Source: an uncultured Flavobacteriales bacterium
GTDB lineage: Bacteria; Bacteroidota; Bacteroidia; Flavobacteriales_D; Crocinitomicaceae
Reading direction: 5' to 3'
Assembly: GCA_905478665.1 (NCBI GenBank)
Contig: CAJQJL010000051.1
Location: 1-54,071, forward strand
Length of the DNA: 54,071 nt
This document shows positions 31,673 to 40,854 of this stretch, one piece after another. The stretch's first letter is position 1; every line of letters starts with the position of its first letter. Position numbers and translations under genes: made by a program. The notes below the pieces were generated by a model. It saw nothing but the letters and a program-made list of their open reading frames with translations. It searched no databases and was not told where the DNA came from.

Positions 31673-32590
31673 ATGAAAGAATCTCAGAGTTCAGGGTTAA
31701 CGTACTTTTACAAGAACCGAAAGCTTTTTGGAATTGCCCTCGTTGTTGGAGCTGTTCTTGGCTTGTCGTTAACGTTCTTTGTTCCAAAGAAGTATCTTTC
31801 CACGGCGATTATTTATCCGTACAACTCGCACACACGTGGTGACCTTGTGGTAAACCCACAGTTCGGATTTGAAGTAGAAACTGAACAGCTTTTACAGTTG
31901 TTGGAGTCCAAATCTATGCGCGACAGAACAATTGAGAAGTTTAAGTTGTACGAATATTATGAACTTGACACAAACAGTAAATCGTGGAAAGCAGAGCTAG
32001 CTGCACGTTACATAGAAGATGTTTCATTTTTTCGAAGTAAGTACCTGTCTGTTGTTATTCACGCAACGCTAAAAGACCCAGAGCTTGCCGCTGACATTGC
32101 CAATTTTCAAGTAGAGGAAATAAATGATTACCGAGAATCGATTTTTAAAGAAAACCGAGAGGCTGAGTTTAGAGCGATACAATCGGAGTATGATCAAAGT
32201 AAGGATGAACTGCAGAAGTTGAAAGATTCAATCTATGCGCTGAGCCCAAGCGGTGGACTCCTCTACAATTTCATGGAGAATTTGAATAACGAAAATTTTG
32301 ATCCATCGGGATTTGTCGCTGATCCGCGAATGGAAGATGTGGTAGAACAATACGTTTATGAATCACACAGAAATAAAGTACTCCGTAACGAATTCGATCA
32401 GATGAAAACGGCTTTGGAAGAACCATTGCCGTCGGTATATTCTATTGATGTTGCAGTACCTTCGCATAAAAAAGTGTCGCCTTCGTTCTCAGTTAATATT
32501 GCGATTGGTGCAATGCTCGTGTTTTTTATCGTCCTGACGATTCGCCTTGTTCTTGATAAATGGAAGGAGTTGAGAAGTGAAAATCCGTGA
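31673..32590 (+). CDS. Wzz/Lpp chain-length-determinant-type protein
   Basis: This 305-residue protein has two transmembrane segments, at about 19-40 (FGIALVVGAVLGLSLTFFV) and 274-295 (VNIAIGAMLVFFIVLTIRLV). Between them is a periplasmic domain with long charged helices (REAEFRAIQSEYDQSKDELQKLKDS). A Pro-rich turn before the second segment (VAVPSHKKVSPS) is typical of the polysaccharide co-polymerase family. It controls polymer length with the Wzy-like protein of the next gene, which overlaps by 4 bp. Confidence 0.8.
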   Translation: MKESQSSGLTYFYKNRKLFGIALVVGAVLGLSLTFFVPKKYLSTAIIYPYNSHTRGDLVVNPQFGFEVETEQLLQLLESKSMRDRTIEKFKLYEYYELDTNSKSWKAELAARYIEDVSFFRSKYLSVVIHATLKDPELAADIANFQVEEINDYRESIFKENREAEFRAIQSEYDQSKDELQKLKDSIYALSPSGGLLYNFMENLNNENFDPSGFVADPRMEDVVEQYVYESHRNKVLRNEFDQMKTALEEPLPSVYSIDVAVPSHKKVSPSFSVNIAIGAMLVFFIVLTIRLVLDKWKELRSENP

Positions 32591-34050
32591 TAAAGAGCTT
32601 AAAAAATGACCACCATTTAAACTGGATTGTTCCAGTTGTTGCTGCGCTTATGGTTGCGGTAGGTTTTTGGTGGAAAGGTGATTTTTCGGAAATTTCAACG
32701 CTTGTTACCATTGTCTGTGGTGCGGTGATTGTCGTTCTTACCCTCTTTACCCGTCTTCCATGGTACTATTATGCCTTGGTAGCAGCAATCCCACTTTCAC
32801 TTGATCTAGGAGTAATGGGAGGTGCACGATTGAGTTTTCCTGCTGAAGGCATGCTCGTTTTATTGATTCCAGTTTGTTTACTTTTCAATAAAACGTATCG
32901 TCAAAAATTTGGAGAAATGCTGAAACATCCCTTGGCAATACTGCTCATATTGGACATTCTTTTTTTAATCTTCATTTCCCTTTTTAGTACGCACATAGAT
33001 GTTTCGCTCAAACGTGTATTCATTCGTTTGCTATTTTTCTTTGGTTTCTTTCTTATCATTCAGCTTTTTGAGGATAAGAATAAACTTGTTTGGCCATGGA
33101 TCTTTTATGCGATTGGTTTAATTCCAGTCATGTATTTTACACTGAAGAATCACATTCATCATGATTTTAATCCACGAACGGTTTCTAGCATTTGCGCTCC
33201 GTACTACGAAGACCATACAGTTTATGGGGCGTGCTTAGCATTTATGATCCCGATGCTTTCAATCGTACTCATTAAGCGGCGGCTTTTCCAATTGAGTCGA
33301 ACCTTGTTTACGGTATTATTCATCACCTTAATTTTCATTGTTATTTCAGAAATCCTAGCGCTTTCAAGAGCAGCATTGATAAGTATTATTGTCGCTGGGA
33401 TGTTCCTTCTTTTATTAAAATATCGCGTTCGCTTTGTCCATTTGATCCTTGGTTTAGCAATTGCAGGAGGGGTTATTTGGAGTATTAGCGATCAACTGTA
33501 TGATTCATTTCAGGAAAATGAATCGGTCAGTAATGACGGTGAGATGGTCAACCATTTTAGCTCGGTAACCAATGTATCCACTGATGCATCCAACCTTGAG
33601 CGGGTAAACCGATGGGTGTGTGCCTTGAGAATGTTTGAAAAAAAACCATTTACAGGATACGGCCCAGGTACATATCAGTTTGAATACAATCAATTTCAGT
33701 CGCTTGTCAATAAGACATACATCTCAACAAATACGGGAGATCGAGGAAATGCACATTCTGAATACCTTACCTATCTTAGTGAGACTGGTATAATTGGTTT
33801 TCTCATTTTTATCGGGATCATCTTTGTCAGTGTCTATATGGGCATGAACAATCACTACACTGCTTCCGATCCTGTATTGAAAGCGCTAAATCTCGGGGCT
33901 TTACTCGGGCTGATTACCTTCTACTTTCATGGACTTTTCAATTCCTTTATCGACCAAAGTAAAATGGCTTTTTTAGTGTTTACGGCATTGGCAACAATTG
34001 TGTGGGTTAATCAAAAAGTGAAACTGGCATTGAAGAATGAAGTTCAATGA
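32587..34050 (+). CDS. O-antigen ligase/polymerase-family membrane protein
   Basis: This 487-residue protein starts at GTG, overlapping the Wzz-like stop. It has about twelve transmembrane segments and one large periplasmic loop (about 310-395). That loop contains RVNRWVCALRMFEKKPFTGYGPGTYQFEYNQ and GDRGNAHSEYLTYLSETGIIGF, the Wzy_C signature with the functionally important H-S-E. Such proteins polymerise repeat units or ligate polymer to a carrier. Adjacency to Wzz favours the polymerase role. Confidence 0.82.
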   Translation: MIKSLKNDHHLNWIVPVVAALMVAVGFWWKGDFSEISTLVTIVCGAVIVVLTLFTRLPWYYYALVAAIPLSLDLGVMGGARLSFPAEGMLVLLIPVCLLFNKTYRQKFGEMLKHPLAILLILDILFLIFISLFSTHIDVSLKRVFIRLLFFFGFFLIIQLFEDKNKLVWPWIFYAIGLIPVMYFTLKNHIHHDFNPRTVSSICAPYYEDHTVYGACLAFMIPMLSIVLIKRRLFQLSRTLFTVLFITLIFIVISEILALSRAALISIIVAGMFLLLLKYRVRFVHLILGLAIAGGVIWSISDQLYDSFQENESVSNDGEMVNHFSSVTNVSTDASNLERVNRWVCALRMFEKKPFTGYGPGTYQFEYNQFQSLVNKTYISTNTGDRGNAHSEYLTYLSETGIIGFLIFIGIIFVSVYMGMNNHYTASDPVLKALNLGALLGLITFYFHGLFNSFIDQSKMAFLVFTALATIVWVNQKVKLALKNEVQ

Positions 34051-35003
34051 AGCGTTTGAAAAAAATAGGAAAGATTATACTTCGGGTATTCCTGATCGGG
34101 ATAATTACGCTATGTATTTTTGAGCTTTCTTACCGCTATCAGTGGATAGACTTTTACAAATCCGAATGGCGTTTTCACAACAGCGAAGTTTCTGAGAAAT
34201 CTAAAAATTCAATCCTCATTCTTGGAGATTCCTTCTCGGCTGATCCAAATGGTTGGGTGTACATGTTGCGTGATTCGTTGGAAGAAGATGCTATATACAA
34301 TGCAGCCATTCCAGGAGTTGGCCCCGAAACGTATGAGCTTATTTTCAAACGCAGTTTTAATAACGCAAAGCCCAATCATGTGATTGTTCAAATGTACGTT
34401 GGCAATGATCAATACGATTATGAGAAGCCTGTGAGCTGGAGTCAACAACCCTTCTTACGGAATGTTTTTTGGAGTTGGTCGAATCGCTTTCGCGTATTGA
34501 ATTTCTTGAATTATCGAATTGGACAATCCAGTGTTGAAGATTACATTGAGCTTGATCCAAAACTGGACCAGACATTTGCTCCCGAAAAATATTCGCCACG
34601 CACCAAATTGTACATTCGCGGAGATGAAACCTATCCTTCTAATCTTATTTTGTTGGATAACGGGGACATTAGCGGAATCGCATCAGCACTAGAATATATG
34701 GAGGAAATGGCAGGTGACGAATGCAAATTTTCCGTTCTTATCATTCCACATTGTACGCAAGTTTCAGAGGAATATGTAAACAATTATAAGTTACTAGGTG
34801 CGAAAATTGACGATGAGGTTGTTGGTAAAAGCTATTGGAATAAGCGCCTAACAACATTGGGTTTTGATGTGTTAGATCCGCTTTCGTATTTTCAAAAAAT
34901 TGAGGCGGAAGGAGAACAATTGTATTACGCAAATGATCCTCACTTGAACGCGAAAGGAAACTCTTATTTGACATCCTTCATTCTCCAAACTATCGAAGAA
35001 TGA
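34047..35003 (+). CDS. Membrane-anchored SGNH/GDSL-type hydrolase
   Basis: The 318 residues start with an uncleaved N-terminal membrane segment (about 10-27). The SGNH domain follows: block I ILILGDSFSADPNGW with the nucleophile Ser, block III VQMYVGNDQYD, and block V DPHLNAKGNSYL with the catalytic Asp-x-x-His. It would act in the periplasm, adding or removing O-acyl groups on the glycan. It overlaps both neighbours by 4 bp (ATGA), so it is part of the same operon. Confidence 0.78.
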   Translation: MKRLKKIGKIILRVFLIGIITLCIFELSYRYQWIDFYKSEWRFHNSEVSEKSKNSILILGDSFSADPNGWVYMLRDSLEEDAIYNAAIPGVGPETYELIFKRSFNNAKPNHVIVQMYVGNDQYDYEKPVSWSQQPFLRNVFWSWSNRFRVLNFLNYRIGQSSVEDYIELDPKLDQTFAPEKYSPRTKLYIRGDETYPSNLILLDNGDISGIASALEYMEEMAGDECKFSVLIIPHCTQVSEEYVNNYKLLGAKIDDEVVGKSYWNKRLTTLGFDVLDPLSYFQKIEAEGEQLYYANDPHLNAKGNSYLTSFILQTIEE

Positions 35004-35944
35004 TGTTGGTAAAAAAAATAAAATTGAAGCTTAAATGGGCGTGGAATGACTTCCTTGGAATCTTTCAATCAGAAATAAAATGGAAGGCAAAACTAGGAGA
35101 AATTCGAGTGCTATGTCTTCATGGTGTATGCAAGGATGAAGATCCATATATCAATGGGCGATTTATCAAAGAATCGCAATTGCGAACGCTTCTGACAGAA
35201 CTGAAAAAACACGTTCATTTTCTGTCTACAGATCAGTTTGAAAATGCGGAAACGGACCCGAGTAAAATGAATGTATTTCTCACGTTCGACGACGGTTATT
35301 TAAACAACAAAACTTTGCTACTTCCGATCCTTGAAGAATTGCAAATCCCAGCATTGTTTTTCGTCACTGGTCAGTGTGAAAACTTATGGATGGATTTGTT
35401 TGATGTTGCCGATCATGCGCAATTAAATTTGGAGACAATTCGTGAGGAAATGAATTTGCCGGGTGCAAGTTCGAAAGAACTAAAACGAAAAATTATCGAA
35501 TCTAAACCTGAGAAGGTAATGACTATTTTGAAGCTTCTTCATGAGCAGGTAAAACCCGTTTACAAGGACTACAAAATTTACATTGATTTATTATCGGATG
35601 CCGACCTGAAAGAGCTCTCAGAAAATGCATTGATAGAGCTTGGAAACCACACGAAAAACCATTTCAATTTATGTGTTTTAAACGAGGGAGAAATAGCAAG
35701 TGAAATACAAAATTGTGAAGAGAGAATTGAGCATGTTTTTTCCAATAATAAAAAGCGAATTGCGATCCCATTCGCGTTGTATAATTCTACTATATTAGAG
35801 TGCCTAAATGAACTCGGATATTCGGGTGTTTACATCAACGAACCGATGGGGGGAATTAAAGAAAATACAACCGAACGATTTATTATAAATCCATTCATTT
35901 CAACGAGGAATCAACTACGTGCAATTAGCGATGGAAAATACTGA
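35000..35944 (+). CDS. NodB-type polysaccharide deacetylase-like protein
   Basis: This 314-residue protein has a NodB homology domain at about 85-300. Motif 1 is VFLTFDDGYLNN (catalytic and metal Asp pair), and motif 2 ELGNHTKNHFN gives His-x3-His metal ligands. No signal peptide is seen, and the N-terminus is basic and amphipathic (KKIKLKLKWAWNDFL). It may therefore act in the cytoplasm or at the inner membrane face on a lipid-linked or nucleotide sugar. It removes N- or O-acetyl groups; the substrate is unknown. The next gene starts inside its 3' end. Confidence 0.78.
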   Translation: MMLVKKIKLKLKWAWNDFLGIFQSEIKWKAKLGEIRVLCLHGVCKDEDPYINGRFIKESQLRTLLTELKKHVHFLSTDQFENAETDPSKMNVFLTFDDGYLNNKTLLLPILEELQIPALFFVTGQCENLWMDLFDVADHAQLNLETIREEMNLPGASSKELKRKIIESKPEKVMTILKLLHEQVKPVYKDYKIYIDLLSDADLKELSENALIELGNHTKNHFNLCVLNEGEIASEIQNCEERIEHVFSNNKKRIAIPFALYNSTILECLNELGYSGVYINEPMGGIKENTTERFIINPFISTRNQLRAISDGKY

Positions 35945-36869
35945 TTTTAAATTGGAATACTTGACCGATAGTCACACCAAGGGGTTGTGTGATTTATACA
36001 AGCGTGTGTTCCAGAAAGAAGTGACGGAAGAATACTTCTCAATTAAGTATGGACTCTTCGATGCTGAACGAATTCAGTGTGCTACGGTAGCTTTGATTAA
36101 TGACGATATTATAGGTTTTTATGGGGCATATTTGACTGAATTTTGCGATTATAATCGAAAAGACACCTTGAAATTGGTGCACACGTGCGACTATATCCTT
36201 CTCGAAGAGTTCCGAGGAAAAGGTGTTTTGGATCATTTATATTTGCACTCCTTAAAAGAAATGAAACAGCAAAATGCAGATTTCGCTTATGGATTTCACT
36301 CAGTGCAAACCTACAAGTTTTCACAAAAATATTCGTGGGTCGACACTTTGTTTTTTAAACGCTTTCATCTCCAACTTTTTCCGAAAAAAGTGGCGCAGGG
36401 TTTACGGAAAATTGGGATGGAAAAGACGCTTAGAAAACGTCTCGAAAAAGCACTCGAATCATACATCATAAAATGTGATCTTGACACGCTAAATAAGACC
36501 CCAAAAAAGTATACCCAAAAGTACGATTCAGCATTCTTTAAAATGAAGGAGTTTTGCCCACATTATTTAGTAGAAATTGAAGGGTGTACACTTTGGTTAA
36601 AATATGATTTATACATTGCTGTTGGCTTCGTTCATTTTCCAGAAAGTGGAAGAGCAAACTATCTTATTGAAACGCTGAAAAAAATCGTTGGAAAAGTAGG
36701 GATTCATGAGTTGATTTTTCACGTTCAAGATCAGTCACCCGAATTCAGTTTATTGGATAATTGGCAGGAAGCTCAACCCTCTTTTAAAATCAGTTATCTT
36801 CGCCTAAGTGATTCTGACGTAGCATTCGAAAACGTGAAGTTGAATTTTATGGATATGGATATTTTTTAA
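35931..36869 (+). CDS. GNAT-like N-acyltransferase
   Basis: The protein has 312 residues from ATG at 35931, overlapping the deacetylase by 14 bp. The N-terminal half has GNAT-fold features: LCDLYKRVFQ, DIIGFYGAYL and a CoA-binding-like LEEFRGKGVLDHLYLHSL (pattern R-G-K-G). The second half is less clear, possibly a duplicated fold. Together with the deacetylase before it, a swap of acetyl for another acyl group on an amino sugar is plausible. The acyl donor is unknown. Confidence 0.65.
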   Translation: MENTDFKLEYLTDSHTKGLCDLYKRVFQKEVTEEYFSIKYGLFDAERIQCATVALINDDIIGFYGAYLTEFCDYNRKDTLKLVHTCDYILLEEFRGKGVLDHLYLHSLKEMKQQNADFAYGFHSVQTYKFSQKYSWVDTLFFKRFHLQLFPKKVAQGLRKIGMEKTLRKRLEKALESYIIKCDLDTLNKTPKKYTQKYDSAFFKMKEFCPHYLVEIEGCTLWLKYDLYIAVGFVHFPESGRANYLIETLKKIVGKVGIHELIFHVQDQSPEFSLLDNWQEAQPSFKISYLRLSDSDVAFENVKLNFMDMDIF

Positions 36870-38602
36870 TGGCGGTTGTTCTTGGCATATCGGCGTATTT
36901 TCATGATTCATCTGCATGCATTGTTGTGGACGGAGAAGTTGTTGCCGCTGTCTGCGAAGAACGGTTCACGCGCAAGAAACACGATGCCTCTTTTCCAGAA
37001 AATGCAATCCAATTTTGTTTGGAAACGGCGGGACTGAATTCAGCTGATTTGGATGTTGTAGTTTTCCATGAAAAACCTTTTACGAAGTTTGAACGAATTT
37101 TGGATACTTTACTCAAAAAAGCACCTGGTGGATTTCGGCCTTTTGCACGAGCATTGGATGGCTGGATTCGGGAGAAATTTTGGATTGAGGACACCTTCCG
37201 TAGAGCATTTCCTTTTGAAGGAAAATTTCAATATTGCCAACATCATTTGTCGCATGCTTCGGCTGCCGCATATTCAAGTGAGTTTGCTTTAGCAGCTTAT
37301 GTAATTATTGATGGAGTCGGCGAAAAAGCATGTACGTCAATCGGTCGGTTTGAAGAGGGGAAACTTATTCCTGAAGTTGAACAACGCTTCCCACATTCCA
37401 TAGGGTTGCTCTATTCTGCTTTTACACAGTATTGTGGATTTATGGTGAACTCTGGCGAGTATAAATTGATGGGATTGGCACCATATGGTAAACCGCTTTA
37501 CACAGAATTGATATCGGAAAAAATCGTTGAGCAATTTGATGATGGTTCTATAAAATTGGATTTGACACGTTTTGGCTTTTTGGATGATTTGAAAATGATC
37601 AATCGAAAGTTTGAAGAGGCTATGGGTCGACCAGCAAGAAAGGAGCATGAGGAGATGTCGCAATTTTACAAAGATGTCGCAGCTTCCATTCAGAAGGTGA
37701 CGGAGGATTTGGTGATTGGGGTTTTAACTGCTGCTCACCAGCGAACAGGGAATACAAAATTAGTCTACGGTGGCGGGGTCGCATTGAATTGTGTTATCAA
37801 TGCAGAAATTTTGAAGAATACACCTTTTGAGGAAGTATATATTCATGCGGCTTCTGGAGATAGTGGATGTGCTTATGGTGCAGCATTGTGGGCAGCTGGG
37901 ATCATTGAAGAAAAAGTGAAGGCGAAGCCAGAGCAAGAGTTTATTGGTGCTGAATTTGGACGGGAGACTATTTTGAGCGCATTGGAGGATCTGAAAGTGA
38001 GCTATCGTGAACTTAGCGAATCAGAATTGAAAGATGAAGTCAGTGATGCACTTCAAACTGGAAATGTTGTTGGGTGGTATCAAGGACGGATGGAGTTTGG
38101 TCCGCGTGCATTGGGTAACAGAAGTATTTTGGGGAATCCGACGATTGCCGATATGAAGCGAACCCTTAATTTGAAAATTAAGAAAAGAGAAGGATTCAGG
38201 CCTTTTGCTCCAATCGTTTTAGATACACATTTCGATGCTTATTTTGAAGATGAAGGAAATGATTACGCAAGGATGTTAAACGTAACCCGCGTTAAAAAGG
38301 GAGTAACGACAATTCCTGCTTGCGTGCATGAGGATGGTTCCGCGCGTGTTCAGAAGTTGAGTAGAACGTTTAATCCAAAAATCTATGGATTGATGGAACG
38401 TTTTCATGAAAAGAGTGGCGTTCCTGTTTTGATAAACACATCTTTTAATGAACGTGGCGAACCAATGGTAAACACACCAGAAGATGCCATTCATTGCTTT
38501 CTAAATACAGAAATGGATGTGTTGGTGATGGACAACTTTGTGGTACACAAGAAGGAAAACCTAGAAGTTAAATTTGAAGCGAAGACTTATGCAATGGATT
38601 AG
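36869..38602 (+). CDS. NodU/CmcH-family carbamoyltransferase
   Basis: This 577-residue protein has an N-terminal Kae1-like domain with HDSSACIVVDGEVVAAVCEER, the metal-site HHLSHASAAAYSS and DGVGEKACTS. Its C-terminal domain has EFGPRALGNRSILGNP and NTSFNERGEP. Members use carbamoyl phosphate and ATP to carbamoylate hydroxyls of sugars or antibiotics. The ATG overlaps the previous stop (TAATG). SxtJ-like and DUF5989 genes follow, the usual trio in glycan loci. Confidence 0.9.
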   Translation: MAVVLGISAYFHDSSACIVVDGEVVAAVCEERFTRKKHDASFPENAIQFCLETAGLNSADLDVVVFHEKPFTKFERILDTLLKKAPGGFRPFARALDGWIREKFWIEDTFRRAFPFEGKFQYCQHHLSHASAAAYSSEFALAAYVIIDGVGEKACTSIGRFEEGKLIPEVEQRFPHSIGLLYSAFTQYCGFMVNSGEYKLMGLAPYGKPLYTELISEKIVEQFDDGSIKLDLTRFGFLDDLKMINRKFEEAMGRPARKEHEEMSQFYKDVAASIQKVTEDLVIGVLTAAHQRTGNTKLVYGGGVALNCVINAEILKNTPFEEVYIHAASGDSGCAYGAALWAAGIIEEKVKAKPEQEFIGAEFGRETILSALEDLKVSYRELSESELKDEVSDALQTGNVVGWYQGRMEFGPRALGNRSILGNPTIADMKRTLNLKIKKREGFRPFAPIVLDTHFDAYFEDEGNDYARMLNVTRVKKGVTTIPACVHEDGSARVQKLSRTFNPKIYGLMERFHEKSGVPVLINTSFNERGEPMVNTPEDAIHCFLNTEMDVLVMDNFVVHKKENLEVKFEAKTYAMD

Positions 38603-38951
38603 CGCAAAATATTTTCGGTTCTACCGTATCCTGACGCCTTCGAAAATGCGCGTGTTTGGGGCGATATTTATTGCTTTAGCACTTCTGCTTGTTTGGAGAG
38701 AATTACTTGTTGCTGGAATAGTTATTGGATCGGTTCAGCTTGTTGGAATGGTCTTTTTGCCAATACTTAGAACGGAGTACGCCGTGATGAGCCTAGTCAC
38801 CTATCCAATCGGTAAAATTGTTGGCTTCGTAGCCATGGGATTGATCTATTTTCTTGTCATAACACCGATCGGCCTCATTAAAAAGCGAACCTTCGATCAC
38901 GGATGGGTTGAGTCCACAAAAGAAATTTCTCCCGATAAAATGCATGAATAA
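38589..38951 (+). CDS. SxtJ-like small membrane protein
   Basis: The protein has 120 residues from ATG at 38589, 14 bp inside the carbamoyltransferase gene. It has three hydrophobic segments: RVFGAIFIALALLLVW, AGIVIGSVQLVGMVFLPIL and GFVAMGLIYFLVITPIGLI. The ending PIGLIKKRTFDHGW is typical of SxtJ-family proteins that accompany NodU-type enzymes. It may hold the carbamoyltransferase at the membrane. The exact role is not established. Confidence 0.78.
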   Translation: MQWISAKYFRFYRILTPSKMRVFGAIFIALALLLVWRELLVAGIVIGSVQLVGMVFLPILRTEYAVMSLVTYPIGKIVGFVAMGLIYFLVITPIGLIKKRTFDHGWVESTKEISPDKMHE

Positions 38952-38967
38952 TTGTACATTTGCTTCT

Positions 38968-39126
38968 ATGGGCAAGTGGAAAGTACTACGATCGTTTTTT
39001 CGATTTCTTTACGAGAAAAAAATCTATTGGATGTATCCGATTATCATTGTGATCGTTTTGATCGGAATCTTGGTACTTTTGGGTGAAGGATCTGCTGTCT
39101 CGCCGTTTATCTATTCAATATTCTAA
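38968..39126 (+). CDS. DUF5989-type single-span membrane peptide
   Basis: This 52-residue protein reads FFRFLYEKKIYWMYPIIIVI, then VLIGILVLLGEGSAVSPFIY, and matches the compact DUF5989 pattern (FLRFLxxxKKxWxxPIxxVxxL, then GSAxxPFIY). The family regularly follows NodU and SxtJ. One transmembrane helix fills the centre. Its stop overlaps by 3 bp the stop of the convergent radical SAM gene. A structural role in the carbamoylation module is inferred. Confidence 0.82.
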   Translation: MGKWKVLRSFFRFLYEKKIYWMYPIIIVIVLIGILVLLGEGSAVSPFIYSIF

Positions 39127-40193
39127 ACAGCTGAACAACATCGTGTGCAAGCAGGAAGCAAGCCACCATTATCTTTCAATGCCTTGCGCAATCGGATAAG
39201 CTCTCCCGAATTCCAAATTTCTTTAAGACTATCTGAATAAACATTCCCAACCGTTAAATTGAAACAACGACCATGGGCGGGAATCACCGATCCATCCGAT
39301 TTGATCATGATATTGTTGAATGCATCTAGGCATGCTTTTCCAACCTTTTCCTGTGGTCTGAAGTAATACTTTTCCAACTCGGCCTTTTCAACAACGGGTG
39401 GAGTCACAGAAATCGGAAACGGATAGTTACCTTGCGTGATCTCCGTCAATTCGTCGGATAATGCTTGTAAATCAAACGCTTCAAAACTCACTTCTTCAAT
39501 GTTCGACGTTGTGGCAAAGTACTTTGCACCGTAGACTTCATTGTGCAATGTTGCGCTGTCTGGAGTAATGAAATTGGAATGAAGAAACCCGACATGCTTC
39601 AATTTATAAGGCTTCAATTCATCGAGAAATGCTTTTAAATATCCGATGTTCCATTCCGTAATTACACAGTAAACAGAGATCGGAATATCAGATTGGCTTT
39701 GCAATGCTTCTATACCTTCTAGTGCCCGTTGATGACTTGATTTGTGTCCACGGATTTCGTTGTGAATGTCTTTGGGGCCATCGAGGGAAATAAACAATTC
39801 ATTCAATCCGCCACGCACCAGCATTTCAGATTTTTGACGAAGATTCAATGCATTTGTTGTGACAGAAGTGTAAAGTCCCGCTTTGTCAGCGTAAGTCAGC
39901 GATTCTTCAAGATGCTTATACACCAAAGGCTCGGTAAAGGCGTATCCAAGTTTCGTTGATGGATAGTATTTTTTTGTTTGATCAACAATTCGTTCGAACA
40001 ATTCCACTGGCATGTGCAAGGGGTCAGTTCCAACAAGGTTAACAGCAAAATTTGTGTCTAGAGATTGCGTTCCGACATCGCACATTTTGCAATGAAGGTT
40101 ACAGATATTATTTACACCAAGTACGAGCCATTGAGGAGCATAATACAAGTGTTTGGGCCAGACTTTTCTGTTTATTGAACGGATTTTACTCAT
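39123..40193 (-). CDS. SPASM-type radical SAM protein
   Basis: The protein has 356 residues from ATG at 40193; a longer frame reads through the upstream gene and is rejected. The cluster motif is CNLHCKMC (CX3CX2C) near residue 33. FISLDGPKDIHNEIRGHK is a standard SAM-binding element. The C-terminal region, with Cys in GKACLDAF, HGRCF and CTRCC, fits a SPASM auxiliary cluster, and NIMIKSDGSVIPAHGRC is characteristic. Substrate could be a peptide or sugar. It overlaps the upstream methyltransferase gene by 8 bp. Confidence 0.82.
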   Translation of the reverse strand: MSKIRSINRKVWPKHLYYAPQWLVLGVNNICNLHCKMCDVGTQSLDTNFAVNLVGTDPLHMPVELFERIVDQTKKYYPSTKLGYAFTEPLVYKHLEESLTYADKAGLYTSVTTNALNLRQKSEMLVRGGLNELFISLDGPKDIHNEIRGHKSSHQRALEGIEALQSQSDIPISVYCVITEWNIGYLKAFLDELKPYKLKHVGFLHSNFITPDSATLHNEVYGAKYFATTSNIEEVSFEAFDLQALSDELTEITQGNYPFPISVTPPVVEKAELEKYYFRPQEKVGKACLDAFNNIMIKSDGSVIPAHGRCFNLTVGNVYSDSLKEIWNSGELIRLRKALKDNGGLLPACTRCCSAV

Positions 40194-40854
40194 TGCGAAC
40201 GAATTTAAAAATATAATTCCGCTCCTGCATCTTTTTCTCCTCATGAACGATCTCAAGATCGAATTGATTTGCAGAAGCAATTTCCCGAATCTGCTTAAGT
40301 TCACAATCCTCGGAGAGAATCATGTAGATTTCAGTTGAAGCCTTGTTGAGCATCTTCTCGAGTTGACCAAACAAGGCGTGGAAGTATTCGAATTCGTCTC
40401 CACAATAAAACGCCAATTCTGAGTTGGAATTGGGTGCCCTGGGATAATAAGGTGGATTGATCACGATCACATCAAAATCATTCGGGTTCACATTTTCAAA
40501 GAGGTTTGAATGAACAGCCGACACGTTTAATTGGTTCTTCTCAGCATTTGCTTTTAAGCCTTTGATCGCCTCTGGGTTAATGTCCGTAGCGGTCACCAAA
40601 GCGCCGTTTTTTGCTGCAACAAATGAAACAAGTCCACTTCCTGCTCCCAATTCAAGAAAGCTTTTTTGATTTAGATCTTGTCGTAAAATGAACTCAACAA
40701 GAATGGAGGTTGAAAGATAAATTCCTGGATGAAAAACAGTTGGAAGTACTGTCAACACGAGATCTTCGTACCTGTATTCCCTTGGTTTTCGAAAATGCCA
40801 AGCAGCCAATGGCTTGAGGACCGGGTGTAATATTTTCTTAAGGACTTTTCTCAA
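40186..40854 (-). CDS. Class I methyltransferase with NPPY motif
   Basis: This 222-residue protein has motif I FLELGAGSGLVSFVAAKNG, an acidic residue at ATDINPEAI, and NPPYYPRAP at about 135. The NPPY motif places it among enzymes that methylate planar nitrogens (HemK/PrmC- or RsmC-like), though small-molecule substrates are also known. The stop overlaps the SPASM radical SAM start, and its own start overlaps the GT-C gene, so it belongs to the minus-strand operon 39123-44631. Confidence 0.78.
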   Translation of the reverse strand: MRKVLKKILHPVLKPLAAWHFRKPREYRYEDLVLTVLPTVFHPGIYLSTSILVEFILRQDLNQKSFLELGAGSGLVSFVAAKNGALVTATDINPEAIKGLKANAEKNQLNVSAVHSNLFENVNPNDFDVIVINPPYYPRAPNSNSELAFYCGDEFEYFHALFGQLEKMLNKASTEIYMILSEDCELKQIREIASANQFDLEIVHEEKKMQERNYIFKFVRNE

